Shown in pieces: positions 45,033 through 54,249 of a stretch of 64,000 nt of DNA; position 1 is the stretch's first letter, and each line of letters begins with the position of its first letter. The notes below the pieces were generated by a model that saw nothing but the letters and a program-made list of their open reading frames with translations, had not been told where the DNA came from and did no database searches. The translations under genes and the position numbers were made by a program. The stretch lies in NCBI GenBank assembly GCA_000702025.1, contig JNKJ01000023.1, positions 51,611 to 115,610 on the forward strand, given 5' to 3'. The DNA comes from Blautia schinkii DSM 10518. GTDB lineage: Bacteria; Bacillota; Clostridia; Lachnospirales; Lachnospiraceae.

Positions 45033-47201
45033 TTATTTTTCGATTTCCTTCCAGATGATCTCACCCGGCTGCATGGTGTATTCCGCTGTGCGGCCTTCTC
45101 CGTCATACACAACCGTAGTCTGTACCTCTGAGGTGTTGTTCAGGATTGCGTATTTGCCTGCCTCCGGATATGCATGTACCTCACAGTTGAGGTTCTGGGC
45201 AAACCATTTCTTAAGGTTCTCTTCCCTGCCTGCCGCATAGTAAAGCGCACGCATCAGAAGTCTGGTATTCTCAAAGCTGTACGGAAGTCCCGCAATGTAA
45301 ACGCCGCGTCCTTTTCCGTATTTATGAGCTGCAATATGCACCTCTCCGTTGGAGTATTCCACAATCTCCGTATCCTCGGAAAGCGCATACACATTCTTCA
45401 TTCCCTCACCGAAGTCATAACCGCTCACACGGTCCTCAGCAATAAAGTGGTCCTCACACGGTGTGGTGAAATACTTGTCTGTAGAAAGCGTAAAGCCCAG
45501 CTCTTTATCAACGCCCAGCACATCAGCAAGCTGGAAGAAGCGCCCGCCTGCATGGTAAGCACTCGGCTCTCCCACGCCCAGAAAACCGCCGCCATTGTAT
45601 ATCCATCTGCGGATTTCCGCAATCATCTTCGGATCGGCCCATTCTTCTCCGCCGGAAAATGCGGTCATTGCGTCTCCTGCATTGATGATCACATCCACAT
45701 CCGCAGGAATCCCGTTCTCCTTCACTTCCCGGAAGCTTAAGAAACTCACGTCAATCGCTGCACCACTTAAGGCCTCCATCACGCCCATGTAGGAATAGCA
45801 CTGTTTATACCACAGCTCATGTGCCACCATATAAGCCTGCCAGGAGCGCAGAGAGCCCCAGGAGTTCAGTACAGCCACTTTCAGTCCGTTATAAGGCTTG
45901 ATGCCCTTCACATTGTCATAGATGAGGCGGAATTCATCTGTCACACTCTCAATATAATCCACGAATTTCGGGAATTTATAGGCCAGGCTTAAATATCCGC
46001 CGTAACCGATACGGTCAACCGGCTTTCGCATGATCGCACGTCTGGCTGTAATCCAGTTCTTCATTGTCTCAGGTACCGGGTCGTTTCCTTCATAGAAGGT
46101 ATCCGGGAAGAAATACGGCAGAAAACGTCCTTCTGTGTATTTCACATGAGGAATCTCGGAAATCAGACGCAGGCTCACGCCTCCGCCCACGCTGCCCACA
46201 ACTGCATCCAGGCCAATCTCACCGAAATACTTGCCGTATGGCTCTGTCCCGATCCAGTTGTCTCCCAGGAACATCATTGCTTCTCTTCCTGCCTCATGGA
46301 CGATTTCCACCAGTTCCTTCGCTTTTTTCGCCACAAATCTCTGGATAAAGTCCATGTAATCAAGGTACGCGTTGGTCGGTACACGGAAAGTGGAATTATA
46401 ATAACCGTTGTCCACAATATCCTCCGGACGCAGGGCGTAACCATATTCCTTTTCAAACTCCTCGAGTGCTTTTACAGAAACAGTGGCTCCATAACCGAAC
46501 CAGTCCACAAATTTCTCCTTGGCATGGTTATTGAACACCAGCGTAAAATGATAGAAAAAGGTAGTAAAACGTACAATATCAGTCGAGGGATTGTCTTTCA
46601 GCCACTGTACCAGGTATTCTCTGGCAAACTCGCCTGAGGCTGCCTGACGCACATCGAACGGTATCTCATGAGGTTTGTCACCCCAGTTATTTGTGATATG
46701 ATTGTACATCTGTGTCGGATCCCAAATTGCGTATACCAGGAAGGAAACCGTATAATCATGGAACGGCTCTGCCTCAGGAATGAGTACCTGATGCTTCTCC
46801 TGATCCAGCTCCCAGCAGTCCGCCGGCACCACCTGCTGCGTGGTACGGTCGATCACTTCCCACCACTTCTTCGGGTCATGAAGATAGTCCGGAATCACCT
46901 GCTCCTGATAATAGCCTTCCATAAAGGAAATACAAAGCTTGGTATCCACAGCTGTATTGTGCCTGGACATCAGGTAAAGCTGCTGACATTCCTCCATATG
47001 CTTCTCTGCAAATTCATTATGGCCGCGCGCTACAAAATATGTAGTATAAATCTTCGCATCCAGGGCCTTGATGTCGTCATCTAATTTCGTACCGTCGCTG
47101 TCTCTGAGCGCATCCGCGCCCCAGCGGTCCAGCATCTCCTTTGTCTCATTCAGGAAATTCGATTCACTTGGAAGGGTAACTCGTCCTTTGGTCTTTGCCA
47201 T
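45033..47201 (-). CDS. lnpA: GH112 1,3-beta-galactosyl-N-acetylhexosamine phosphorylase, copy B
   Basis: A 722-residue GH112 enzyme. The catalytic region is FLGDNWIGTEPYGKYFGEIGLD, followed by VVGSVGGGVSLRLISEIP and YTEGRFLPYFFPD, which is the canonical lacto-N-biose/galacto-N-biose phosphorylase pattern. It splits Gal-beta-1,3-GlcNAc or Gal-beta-1,3-GalNAc with phosphate to Gal-1-P and the HexNAc. The ATG 47201 has AGAGGAGG at a good distance; the longer frame upstream lacks one. The maturase gene follows in the same operon, tying phosphorolysis to desulfation. Confidence 0.93.
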   Translation of the reverse strand: MAKTKGRVTLPSESNFLNETKEMLDRWGADALRDSDGTKLDDDIKALDAKIYTTYFVARGHNEFAEKHMEECQQLYLMSRHNTAVDTKLCISFMEGYYQEQVIPDYLHDPKKWWEVIDRTTQQVVPADCWELDQEKHQVLIPEAEPFHDYTVSFLVYAIWDPTQMYNHITNNWGDKPHEIPFDVRQAASGEFAREYLVQWLKDNPSTDIVRFTTFFYHFTLVFNNHAKEKFVDWFGYGATVSVKALEEFEKEYGYALRPEDIVDNGYYNSTFRVPTNAYLDYMDFIQRFVAKKAKELVEIVHEAGREAMMFLGDNWIGTEPYGKYFGEIGLDAVVGSVGGGVSLRLISEIPHVKYTEGRFLPYFFPDTFYEGNDPVPETMKNWITARRAIMRKPVDRIGYGGYLSLAYKFPKFVDYIESVTDEFRLIYDNVKGIKPYNGLKVAVLNSWGSLRSWQAYMVAHELWYKQCYSYMGVMEALSGAAIDVSFLSFREVKENGIPADVDVIINAGDAMTAFSGGEEWADPKMIAEIRRWIYNGGGFLGVGEPSAYHAGGRFFQLADVLGVDKELGFTLSTDKYFTTPCEDHFIAEDRVSGYDFGEGMKNVYALSEDTEIVEYSNGEVHIAAHKYGKGRGVYIAGLPYSFENTRLLMRALYYAAGREENLKKWFAQNLNCEVHAYPEAGKYAILNNTSEVQTTVVYDGEGRTAEYTMQPGEIIWKEIEK

Positions 47202-47294
47202 TGCTATTCCTCCTCTGCAAACATTTGTCTGATTACTTGTTATGGTGATAACTAAAAATATCTGGTTTGTTTTTATATCTACAGTATACTCCAT

Positions 47295-47437
47295 TTATGT
47301 GGGGCAAGACATTACACAATTGTGGTTTTTTTTTATCCAAATGCCTGGTTTTTTTTCCTCAAGTACGGTATACTATGTAGGAACCATTTGAATGCAGTCA
47401 TCCATGGGATTATTATTTCGGCCTATAGGCCAGGCAG
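47295..47437. promoter_or_regulatory. Divergent control region between GH112 copy B and AraC regulator
   Basis: Contains the palindrome cacaattgtg (about 47315), which includes an ATTGTG half-site like the operators of the importer operons. A TATACT box points to the left (about 47285-47290) and another to the right (about 47367-47372). Confidence 0.4.
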
Positions 47438-47458
47438 ATGAAAGGAGGATGCAGGACA

Positions 47459-48355
47459 ATGGCATTTGAAAGCCTATATCTGGAAGAAGATATACATATT
47501 GAGAGGATTTTTACCGTACATTATTTTGAGTACCGTAATGATTTCCATTTTGCAGGAGAGAGACATAACTTTTGGGAATTCCAATGCGTGGACAAGGGCT
47601 GCGCGGAAGTTCGCACGGACAATGGCACCTACATACTGAACCGCGGGCAGATCATCTTTCATAAGCCCAACGAATTCCACACCCTCACTGCCGTGGGCAA
47701 AAGTGCGCCCAATATCGTCGTGGTATCTTTTGAGTGTACCTCCCCGGCCATGAAATATTTTGAAAACCGTATGCTGAATATTTCAGATTCGGAGCGCGGC
47801 CTCATGGGGATGCTGATTGCGGAGGCAAGGCGGTGTATCGCGTCTCCTCTGGACGACCCTTACCTGGAGAAAATGGATAAACGTAAGGACTGTCTCTTTG
47901 GTTCCCAGCAGCTCATCCGGTTGTATCTCCAGCAGATGTTGATTTATATGATACGCAGGGATACGGTTCCCCAGCTTTCCGCTCCGATCAGTAAGCTGGT
48001 CAATCTGAAAAGCAATTCCGCAACCTATAATAAAATTTTATTTTATCTGGAGGAGCACATCCGTGAATATGTATCCATTGAGGACATCTGTCACGACAAC
48101 CTGATCGGACGTTCCCAGCTTCAGAAGCTGTTCCGGGAGCAGCACCACTGCGGAGTGATCGACTTTTTCTCTCAGATGAAAATTGAGTTTGCGAAGCAGC
48201 TTATACGGGAAAACCAGATGAATTTCACACAAATTTCTGATTTTCTGGGTTATTCCTCAATACATTATTTTTCCAGACAGTTTAAAAAAATTTCCGGCAT
48301 GACACCTTCGGAGTATGCTTCCTCCATCAAGGCGCTTTCTGAGCGCGAGCAGTAA
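47459..48355 (+). CDS. AraC-family regulator, divergent from GH112 copy B
   Basis: A 298-residue AraC protein. The cupin domain includes ERHNFWEFQCVDKG and GQIIFHKPNEFHTL. The C-terminal domain has YVSIEDICHDNLIGRSQLQKLFRE and NFTQISDFLGYSSIHYFSRQFKK. I place the start at ATG 47459 because GGAGG lies 11 bases before it; the ATG at 47438 overlaps that site. It is probably the local activator of the phosphorylase-maturase operon. Confidence 0.9.
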   Translation: MAFESLYLEEDIHIERIFTVHYFEYRNDFHFAGERHNFWEFQCVDKGCAEVRTDNGTYILNRGQIIFHKPNEFHTLTAVGKSAPNIVVVSFECTSPAMKYFENRMLNISDSERGLMGMLIAEARRCIASPLDDPYLEKMDKRKDCLFGSQQLIRLYLQQMLIYMIRRDTVPQLSAPISKLVNLKSNSATYNKILFYLEEHIREYVSIEDICHDNLIGRSQLQKLFREQHHCGVIDFFSQMKIEFAKQLIRENQMNFTQISDFLGYSSIHYFSRQFKKISGMTPSEYASSIKALSEREQ

Positions 48356-48430
48356 GCAGCATTCTATAGAGAGACATGCCTCTGTTATTTCGGTGATTAA
48401 AATATTATATATAAAGGAGAGGTAAGAATT

Positions 48431-49162
48431 ATGAAAATTTACAAAGTGAAGGATTATCAGGAGCTCAGCCGTAAGGCAGCCAACATTATTGCAGCACAGG
48501 TGACTTTAAAGCCGGACTGTGTGCTCGGACTTGCCACAGGCTCTTCTCCGATCGGTACCTATGACAATCTTGTTGCCATGTACGAAAACGGCGACCTTGA
48601 TTTTTCTGAGGTGACTACCGTTAATCTTGATGAGTATAAAGGTCTGGATGCTTCCAATGACCAGAGCTACCGTTATTTCATGAACCAGCATCTCTTCACC
48701 AGGATCAATGTTCCCATGGAGCACACCTATGTTCCGGACGGAACCATCGCAAACAGCGACGAAGCCTGCGCTGCTTATAACGAAATTCTGCATAAAACAG
48801 GACCGGCCGATCTGCAGCTTCTGGGCCTTGGCCATGACGGACACATCGGTTTCAATGAGCCGGCTGACCATTTTGCAGATGAGACACACTGTGTGGATTT
48901 AACTGAAGTGACCATCCAGGCCAACAAGCGTTTCTTTGCCAGCGAGGCAGATGTTCCACGCCAGGCTTATACTATGGGTGTAGGCACGATCATGCGTGCT
49001 AAGAGCGTTCTTGTGATCGTGAGCGGCGAGGACAAGGCTGATATTCTGAGCCAGGTGATCAACGGACCGGTCACTCCTCAGGTTCCGGCCTCTATCCTGC
49101 AGTTCCATCCGAACGCGATCATCGTTGCTGACGAAGCTGCTCTGTCTAAGACCAGCTTATAA
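48431..49162 (+). CDS. nagB: Glucosamine-6-phosphate deaminase
   Basis: A 243-residue deaminase with GLATGSSPIGTYDNL, TVNLDEYKGL and LGLGHDGHIGFNEP, the standard NagB blocks including the catalytic Asp and His. It turns glucosamine-6-phosphate into fructose-6-phosphate and ammonia, the last step of amino-sugar use. AAAGGAGAGG lies upstream. No nagA is next to it, so the deacetylase must be elsewhere. Confidence 0.96.
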   Translation: MKIYKVKDYQELSRKAANIIAAQVTLKPDCVLGLATGSSPIGTYDNLVAMYENGDLDFSEVTTVNLDEYKGLDASNDQSYRYFMNQHLFTRINVPMEHTYVPDGTIANSDEACAAYNEILHKTGPADLQLLGLGHDGHIGFNEPADHFADETHCVDLTEVTIQANKRFFASEADVPRQAYTMGVGTIMRAKSVLVIVSGEDKADILSQVINGPVTPQVPASILQFHPNAIIVADEAALSKTSL

Positions 49163-49190
49163 TATATAAGCCCTGAGAGGAGGGTTTCTT

Positions 49191-50042
49191 ATGAGCAAAA
49201 ACTATCGTGCTGAGCTCACCGGAGTGTTCGGCGACCCGGTGGATGACAATCCTACCGGAGTTGTGGAGGAGGCTGGTTTCGCGGCCACGGGCCTGAATTA
49301 CCGTTACCTCACCATCCGCATAACCGACGGCGAGCTTAAGGACGCTATGAACGCGGTACGTACCCTGCATATGAAGGGCATCAATCTCACTATGCCGCAC
49401 AAGGTTAAGGTACTGCCCTATCTGGATGAGCTTTCTAAGGCCGCTTCCATCATTGGTGCAGTCAATACCGTGATTGCATGTGACGGGAAGCTTTTGGGAG
49501 AGAATACAGACGGCAAGGGCTTTTTAAGGGCTCTTAACGATAATCAGGCATCTCCGGACGGTAAAGTAGTGACCATCCTGGGAGCCGGAGGTGCTGCCCG
49601 GGCAATCGCAGTGGAATGCGCACTGGCTGGTGCGAAGCAGATCTACATTGTCAACCGTACCCGCACACGCGGCGAGGAGCTGGCAGAGCTGATCGCATCC
49701 AAGACAGCAGCCAAATCCGCCTATATTCCATGGGAACCGCATTTATGCGTACCCGCGGACACTGAGATTCTTATCCAGGCTACCAACATCGGCCTTGCGC
49801 CGGATGTGGACGGCTGCCCGGATTTAGATTATGACAGTATCAAACCAGGCATGACCGCCAGCGATGTTGTGTTCAACCCGCCGGATACACCCTTCCTGAA
49901 AGAAGCGTCTAAACGCGGTGCGCTTACCATCAACGGCCTGGGAATGCTGGTGAATCAGGCTGCTCTTAATTTCACCTTATGGACCGGAGTGGAAGCTCCC
50001 TATGACGTTATGTATGAAGCTCTAAAAGCAGAATTTAATTAG
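49191..50042 (+). CDS. aroE: Shikimate dehydrogenase
   Basis: A 283-residue enzyme. The shikimate-binding N-terminus has LTGVFGDPV and NLTMPHKVKVLPYLD (catalytic Lys in MPHK). The NADP domain has TILGAGGAARAIAVECALAGAK. The end reads LTINGLGMLVNQAALNFTLWTG. It reduces 3-dehydroshikimate in aromatic amino-acid synthesis, or acts on quinate. GGAGG lies upstream, 28 bp after nagB. A terminator follows. Confidence 0.93.
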   Translation: MSKNYRAELTGVFGDPVDDNPTGVVEEAGFAATGLNYRYLTIRITDGELKDAMNAVRTLHMKGINLTMPHKVKVLPYLDELSKAASIIGAVNTVIACDGKLLGENTDGKGFLRALNDNQASPDGKVVTILGAGGAARAIAVECALAGAKQIYIVNRTRTRGEELAELIASKTAAKSAYIPWEPHLCVPADTEILIQATNIGLAPDVDGCPDLDYDSIKPGMTASDVVFNPPDTPFLKEASKRGALTINGLGMLVNQAALNFTLWTGVEAPYDVMYEALKAEFN

Positions 50043-50107
50043 AGCCATGTCTTCCGTGAAAGAAGAATGAAGTGCCCTGGCAGGATTAGTAGGACTAATA
50101 TATGAAG

Positions 50108-50168
50108 AATCCCCGCAAGGATCTGCACACAATACAGTTTGTGTCCACAGAATCCCGCGGGGATTTTT
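50108..50168 (+). terminator. Terminator after aroE
   Basis: aatccccgc pairs with gcggggatt and a T run follows. An inner stem (cacacaa/tttgtgt) extends the structure. Confidence 0.75.
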
Positions 50169-50242
50169 ACATTTTAATAATCATAAGCTTGTACAGCAGA
50201 ATCTATCCTTTTCAGACGGACTTACAGAAGCACGCCCGGAAA

Positions 50243-50722
50243 TTACTGCCAATTCTTGCACACATCCACCCATCCAAGGCTGTTGGAATACTTCTCCATT
50301 TCGTCGAGAGTCAATTCTATGGCACTGCTTGCACTGCCTGCTGCCGGATATACCGATTCAAAACGTTTCATGGACTCGTCCAGATACACCCGCACGCCGT
50401 CCTTGATGGCAAAGGGACAGACGCCGCCCACACCGTGTCCAATCAACTCATCAACCTCATCCATGGAGAGCATCTTCGCCTTAGTGTGGAAAAAGGCTTT
50501 ATATTTGGTATTATCTACCTTCGCATCTCCTGCGGCCACCACGATCACCGGCTCATTATCTACCTTAAATGACAAGGATTTCGCAATTCTGGCCGGAATA
50601 CATCCCACTGCCTGTGCTGCCAGCTCCACTGTGGCTGATGACTCCTCGAACTCCAGTATTCTTTCCTCCAGACCGTATTCACGGAAGAATTCCTTTACCT
50701 GTACAATTCCCATTTGTCTCAC
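50243..50722 (-). CDS. YbaK/EbsC-family aminoacyl-tRNA deacylase
   Basis: A 159-residue protein of the YbaK/ProX fold. KSLSFKVDNEPVIVVAAGD carries the conserved Lys, and LIGHGVGGVCPFAIKDGVRVYLDESM is the signature GxxxGGxxPxG-like block. It hydrolyses mischarged tRNA such as Ala- or Cys-tRNAPro. It is a stand-alone gene convergent with aroE. Confidence 0.9.
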   Translation of the reverse strand: MRQMGIVQVKEFFREYGLEERILEFEESSATVELAAQAVGCIPARIAKSLSFKVDNEPVIVVAAGDAKVDNTKYKAFFHTKAKMLSMDEVDELIGHGVGGVCPFAIKDGVRVYLDESMKRFESVYPAAGSASSAIELTLDEMEKYSNSLGWVDVCKNWQ

Positions 50723-50763
50723 TCCTATGTTGTTTTTATCATTTTACTTTTGCGGCACGGTTT

Positions 50764-51117
50764 TCACTCCTGCCGCCTTTTATTCTCCTTTGGCTCGCGC
50801 TCCGTGCTCTTAAGTATGGCGCGGTAAATACCGATCAAAATATGGATAAATAAAAATACCGCCAGCACAAACACTGCATAAAGAAAACCTTTCATCTCCG
50901 TAAGTGAATATACCAGGGTAAGCAAAAAAAGCAGCCCAATCCACATACAGGCTATGGCCGACCAGTAATACTCCTGTCTGGTGGCTATTTTTTTCCTTTC
51001 CTTGGGCGTGGAGGCTATATATTCCGCGGACCAGATTGGTCCTCTGCAACGGAACTGCATCACCGCCCCCGCCAGGAATGCCACTCCCAGAATTCCTGTT
51101 AAAATCTCCCCAATCAT
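50764..51117 (-). CDS. DUF3784-like small membrane protein
   Basis: A 117-residue protein with three membrane segments (residues 5-22, 53-70, 74-95) and a charged tail (TEREPKENKRRQE). The layout and the segment STPKERKKIATRQEYYW fit the DUF3784 family, common in Clostridia with no known function. No partner gene is obvious. Confidence 0.65.
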   Translation of the reverse strand: MIGEILTGILGVAFLAGAVMQFRCRGPIWSAEYIASTPKERKKIATRQEYYWSAIACMWIGLLFLLTLVYSLTEMKGFLYAVFVLAVFLFIHILIGIYRAILKSTEREPKENKRRQE

Positions 51118-51313
51118 TTGTGTCTCCTCTGTTTCTTATCTTTCGTAATTTCAGAGCTATCATGTCAGCTTCTGTTCAGTCACTCTGTTAACCCTGAGTT
51201 TATTTTACTACAAAATTCTTCCAATGGAAATGGCTAGTTTAATTATTTTGTAACATTCACGGAGAATTTTTGTGTTATTCTTAAATACAAGAGCCAAGGA
51301 AAGGAGAACATTG

Positions 51314-52090
51314 ATGAAAGAAGAATTATATAATATACCGCTCACAGATGCATTCCAGGCTGAGGACGAATGCCCTTTCTGTTTTGTGGAGCGCAAGCTG
51401 GAGGAACATACCCTCGATTTTGTACTGGGGCCGGGCGCGTCCTATATGGAGGACGACGTACGGGCAGAGACGGATTCTTTCGGGTTCTGCCGGGCACATT
51501 ACAAGAAAATGTACGAATACGGCAACCGTCTGGGGACCGGTCTGATTCTGAAAACACATTTCCAGAAGCTCAATAAGGAGCTGGACGAGCAGATTAAGAT
51601 GTTCGCGCCATCCAGAACCTCTCTTATGGGCCGCCTCAAGGGGCGTAAAAGCCAAGATACTGCAGCAGAGCGCACCTCGCTTGGGGCTTGGGCTAACAGC
51701 CGTGAAAAGAGCTGCTACATCTGCAATTTTTATAAAAATACTTATCAGCGCTACCTGGATACTTTTTTTGAAATGTACCGGAAAGACCCGGCATTTAAAG
51801 AGCTGTTTCTAAAGAGCAAGGGGTTCTGCATTCCTCATTTCGGCGACCTATCTGAGGAGGCGGACCGCGTACTTCCGGATAAAGAGAAGAAAGCATTTTT
51901 CGACCAGCTTCTGCCTCTTATGAAGAAGAACCTGGAAAGACTTTATAATGACCTGGACTGGTTTTGTGACAAATTTGACTACCGCTTCAAGGACGCGGAC
52001 TGGAAAACCTCCAAAGATGCACTCCAGCGCGGGATGCAGAAAGCAGCCGGAGGTTATCCCGCCGACCCGCCCTACACATCTGCAAAATAG
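51314..52090 (+). CDS. DUF6062-family protein with Cys-rich zinc-like motifs
   Basis: A 258-residue soluble protein. I chose ATG 51314 because AAAGGAGAA lies just upstream. Several CxxC/CxxH pairs are seen: CPFC (residue 20), FCRAH, CYICNFY and CIPHFGD. The repeats of C-x2-C...C-x2-H suggest two zinc-binding halves. The family is frequent in Lachnospiraceae and its function is unknown. Confidence 0.75.
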   Translation: MKEELYNIPLTDAFQAEDECPFCFVERKLEEHTLDFVLGPGASYMEDDVRAETDSFGFCRAHYKKMYEYGNRLGTGLILKTHFQKLNKELDEQIKMFAPSRTSLMGRLKGRKSQDTAAERTSLGAWANSREKSCYICNFYKNTYQRYLDTFFEMYRKDPAFKELFLKSKGFCIPHFGDLSEEADRVLPDKEKKAFFDQLLPLMKKNLERLYNDLDWFCDKFDYRFKDADWKTSKDALQRGMQKAAGGYPADPPYTSAK

Positions 52091-52130
52091 CCCTGGACCA
52101 AAGGCAAGAAAATATGATTCTATTCCCCAT

Positions 52131-53459
52131 CTAAAAGATAAGTTCCATCTTCGTGCCGCGCCCAGGTTCACTCTCCAGATTGATCCTGGCGTGGTGAAGC
52201 GCTGCGCCGTGCTTTACAATGGACAGACCAAGGCCCGTGCCTCCTGTCTGGCGTGAATGACTTTTGTCCACACGGTAAAAGCGCTCAAAAATCCTAGCCT
52301 GCTCTCCCTTTGGTATTCCGATACCGTCATCCTCCACACAATAGAATGGATGCCCGTCTGTCTTTCCCACCAGCACATTCACATGACCGCACTCCCCCGT
52401 ATATTTCACCGCATTGTCAGCCACATTATAGAACATTTCATACAATACCTGCCGCACGCCGCGCACAGCCACTGTATCCCCGGAAAGCTTAAGGGCAATC
52501 CCCTTCTTGGCAGCCTGACTCTGGAGATGAAATACAATGTCCTCTGCCAATTCATACAGATCCACAGCCTCGTAAGGCATATCACTGTTTTTCTCATCCA
52601 TCCGGGAAAGCTGGATAATGTCGGAAACTAATGTACTCAGCCGGCTCGCCTCATGGTAAATCCGCCCGGAGAATTCCGGGACATTTTCCTGCTGTACCAT
52701 GCCGTTCATCATCAGCTCCGCATAACCAGAGATGGACATGAGCGGCGTTTTCAGCTCGTGGGACACATTCGCAGAAAACTCCCTGCGCATGGCCTCGGCT
52801 GTTTTCAGCTCCTCCACCTGGTTGGCGATCTGCTTATTCTGCTGGTCCACCCGCACCAAAAGAGGGCGAAGCTCTTCATAACACACGTTTCTGAGCGGAT
52901 GCTCCAGGTCGAGCTCATTAATGGGCGCGATCAAATCTCTCGTCTGCTTCTGCACAAGGAAAAATTCCAACAGCAATATCGCCACCATCAGAACTCCCAG
53001 CAGCGTAAAGCTGGAAAGCAGGGTGAGAAATACGCTGTCCGTGGTCCTGCCCACCCGGATGATCCTGCCGTCATCCAGACGCAGCGCATAATAAAAAGTC
53101 TGCTCCGAGAGGGTTTCGGAAAAACGGACCTTCTCCCCCTCCCCCTGGCTCATAGCCTGGACAAATTCCGGGCGGTCACTGTGGTTGGGAAGCTGCGCCG
53201 GATCCGCCTCACTATCAAACAGAACATTACCCGAAGCGTCTGTAAGCGTCAGTCTGCTCCCGGTAAGGTCCTTATTATCGGATAAAAAGGCTTCCCCCGC
53301 CTCTTCCATTCCTGCGCGGATATAACGCGCCTCATCCCGCACGCCCTCCTCCATATAGGTGCTGAATTTTCCATACATCACAGTGCTGGCAGCCACAAAC
53401 GTGAGAAGCACCGACAGCACCACCAGAAAGCTTACATGATTCAGTATCCGCTGCTTCAT
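52131..53459 (-). CDS. Sensor histidine kinase, PhoR-like
   Basis: A 442-residue kinase. Two membrane segments (residues 8-28 and about 145-167) flank an outside sensor. The phosphorylation site is FSANVSHELKTPLMSISGYAELM. N-, G1- and G2-box elements are NVADNAVKYT, VEDDGIGIPKG and GTGLGLSIVKHGA. The response regulator gene lies upstream. The pair and the phosphate transporter downstream of a possible Pho box point to phosphate sensing. Confidence 0.9.
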   Translation of the reverse strand: MKQRILNHVSFLVVLSVLLTFVAASTVMYGKFSTYMEEGVRDEARYIRAGMEEAGEAFLSDNKDLTGSRLTLTDASGNVLFDSEADPAQLPNHSDRPEFVQAMSQGEGEKVRFSETLSEQTFYYALRLDDGRIIRVGRTTDSVFLTLLSSFTLLGVLMVAILLLEFFLVQKQTRDLIAPINELDLEHPLRNVCYEELRPLLVRVDQQNKQIANQVEELKTAEAMRREFSANVSHELKTPLMSISGYAELMMNGMVQQENVPEFSGRIYHEASRLSTLVSDIIQLSRMDEKNSDMPYEAVDLYELAEDIVFHLQSQAAKKGIALKLSGDTVAVRGVRQVLYEMFYNVADNAVKYTGECGHVNVLVGKTDGHPFYCVEDDGIGIPKGEQARIFERFYRVDKSHSRQTGGTGLGLSIVKHGAALHHARINLESEPGRGTKMELIF

Positions 53460-53493
53460 CTCATTCTCCCATCCGCGGCGATTTCAGCCGCCC

Positions 53494-54162
53494 TTATGCT
53501 CCGATCCTGTAGCCAACTCCGCGGACAGTTTCCACCATCTCTCCCGCCGCTCCCAGCTTTTGGCGCAGCGTCCTGATATGTACGTCCACGGTCCTTGTCT
53601 CCCCGTCGAAATCATACCCCCATACATGACAGAGGATCTGGTTCCTGGAAAGAACAAGCCCTTTATTTTCCATAAGGTACTGCAGCAGCTCAAATTCCTT
53701 GCGGGTAAGCTCAATTTTCTGACCGTCAAAGCGCACTTCATGACGGCCTGCATTGACCCGCAGCGCACCGCAGTACAGCTCCTTATCCTCATTCTGGCGG
53801 GCACTGCGGCGCAGCACCGCTTTCACCCTGGCTACAAATTCCATCATACCGAAAGGTTTGGTGATATAATCATCCGCACCGCCCTCAAGGCCGCGCACCT
53901 TATCGAACTCTGCTTCTTTGGCAGTGACCATGATGATGGGGATATTTCTGGTGGAGGATGCACTTTTCAGCCTGTCAAGGATTGCATAGCCATCCTCTCC
54001 CGGAAGCATGATGTCCAGAAGAATCAGTTCCGGTGTCTCCTCCTTCAGAGCACTCCACAATTCTCTGCCCTCGGAAAAGCCTTTGGCCTGAAATCCGGTC
54101 GTCTCCAATGTGTATACAAGAAGCTCCCTGATATTCCGTTCATCCTCCACACAGTAGATCAT
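53494..54162 (-). CDS. OmpR-family response regulator, PhoP/PhoB-like
   Basis: A 222-residue regulator. The receiver starts MIYCVEDERNIRELLVYTLE, and LILLDIMLPGEDG holds the phosphorylated Asp. The winged-helix domain reads ELTRKEFELLQYLMENKGLVLSR and TRTVDVHIRTLRQKLG. I chose ATG 54162 because a receiver must start there; a longer frame from 54228 adds 22 residues not seen in the family. The kinase gene follows about 35 bp downstream. Confidence 0.92.
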   Translation of the reverse strand: MIYCVEDERNIRELLVYTLETTGFQAKGFSEGRELWSALKEETPELILLDIMLPGEDGYAILDRLKSASSTRNIPIIMVTAKEAEFDKVRGLEGGADDYITKPFGMMEFVARVKAVLRRSARQNEDKELYCGALRVNAGRHEVRFDGQKIELTRKEFELLQYLMENKGLVLSRNQILCHVWGYDFDGETRTVDVHIRTLRQKLGAAGEMVETVRGVGYRIGA

Positions 54163-54249
54163 CTCACTCGCCCCTTCCGCATACTGCAATCTATTTTTAA
54201 GTATACTTGCTTTTGCCAATTTATACAAGTCTCCTTCGCTTACAGATAC

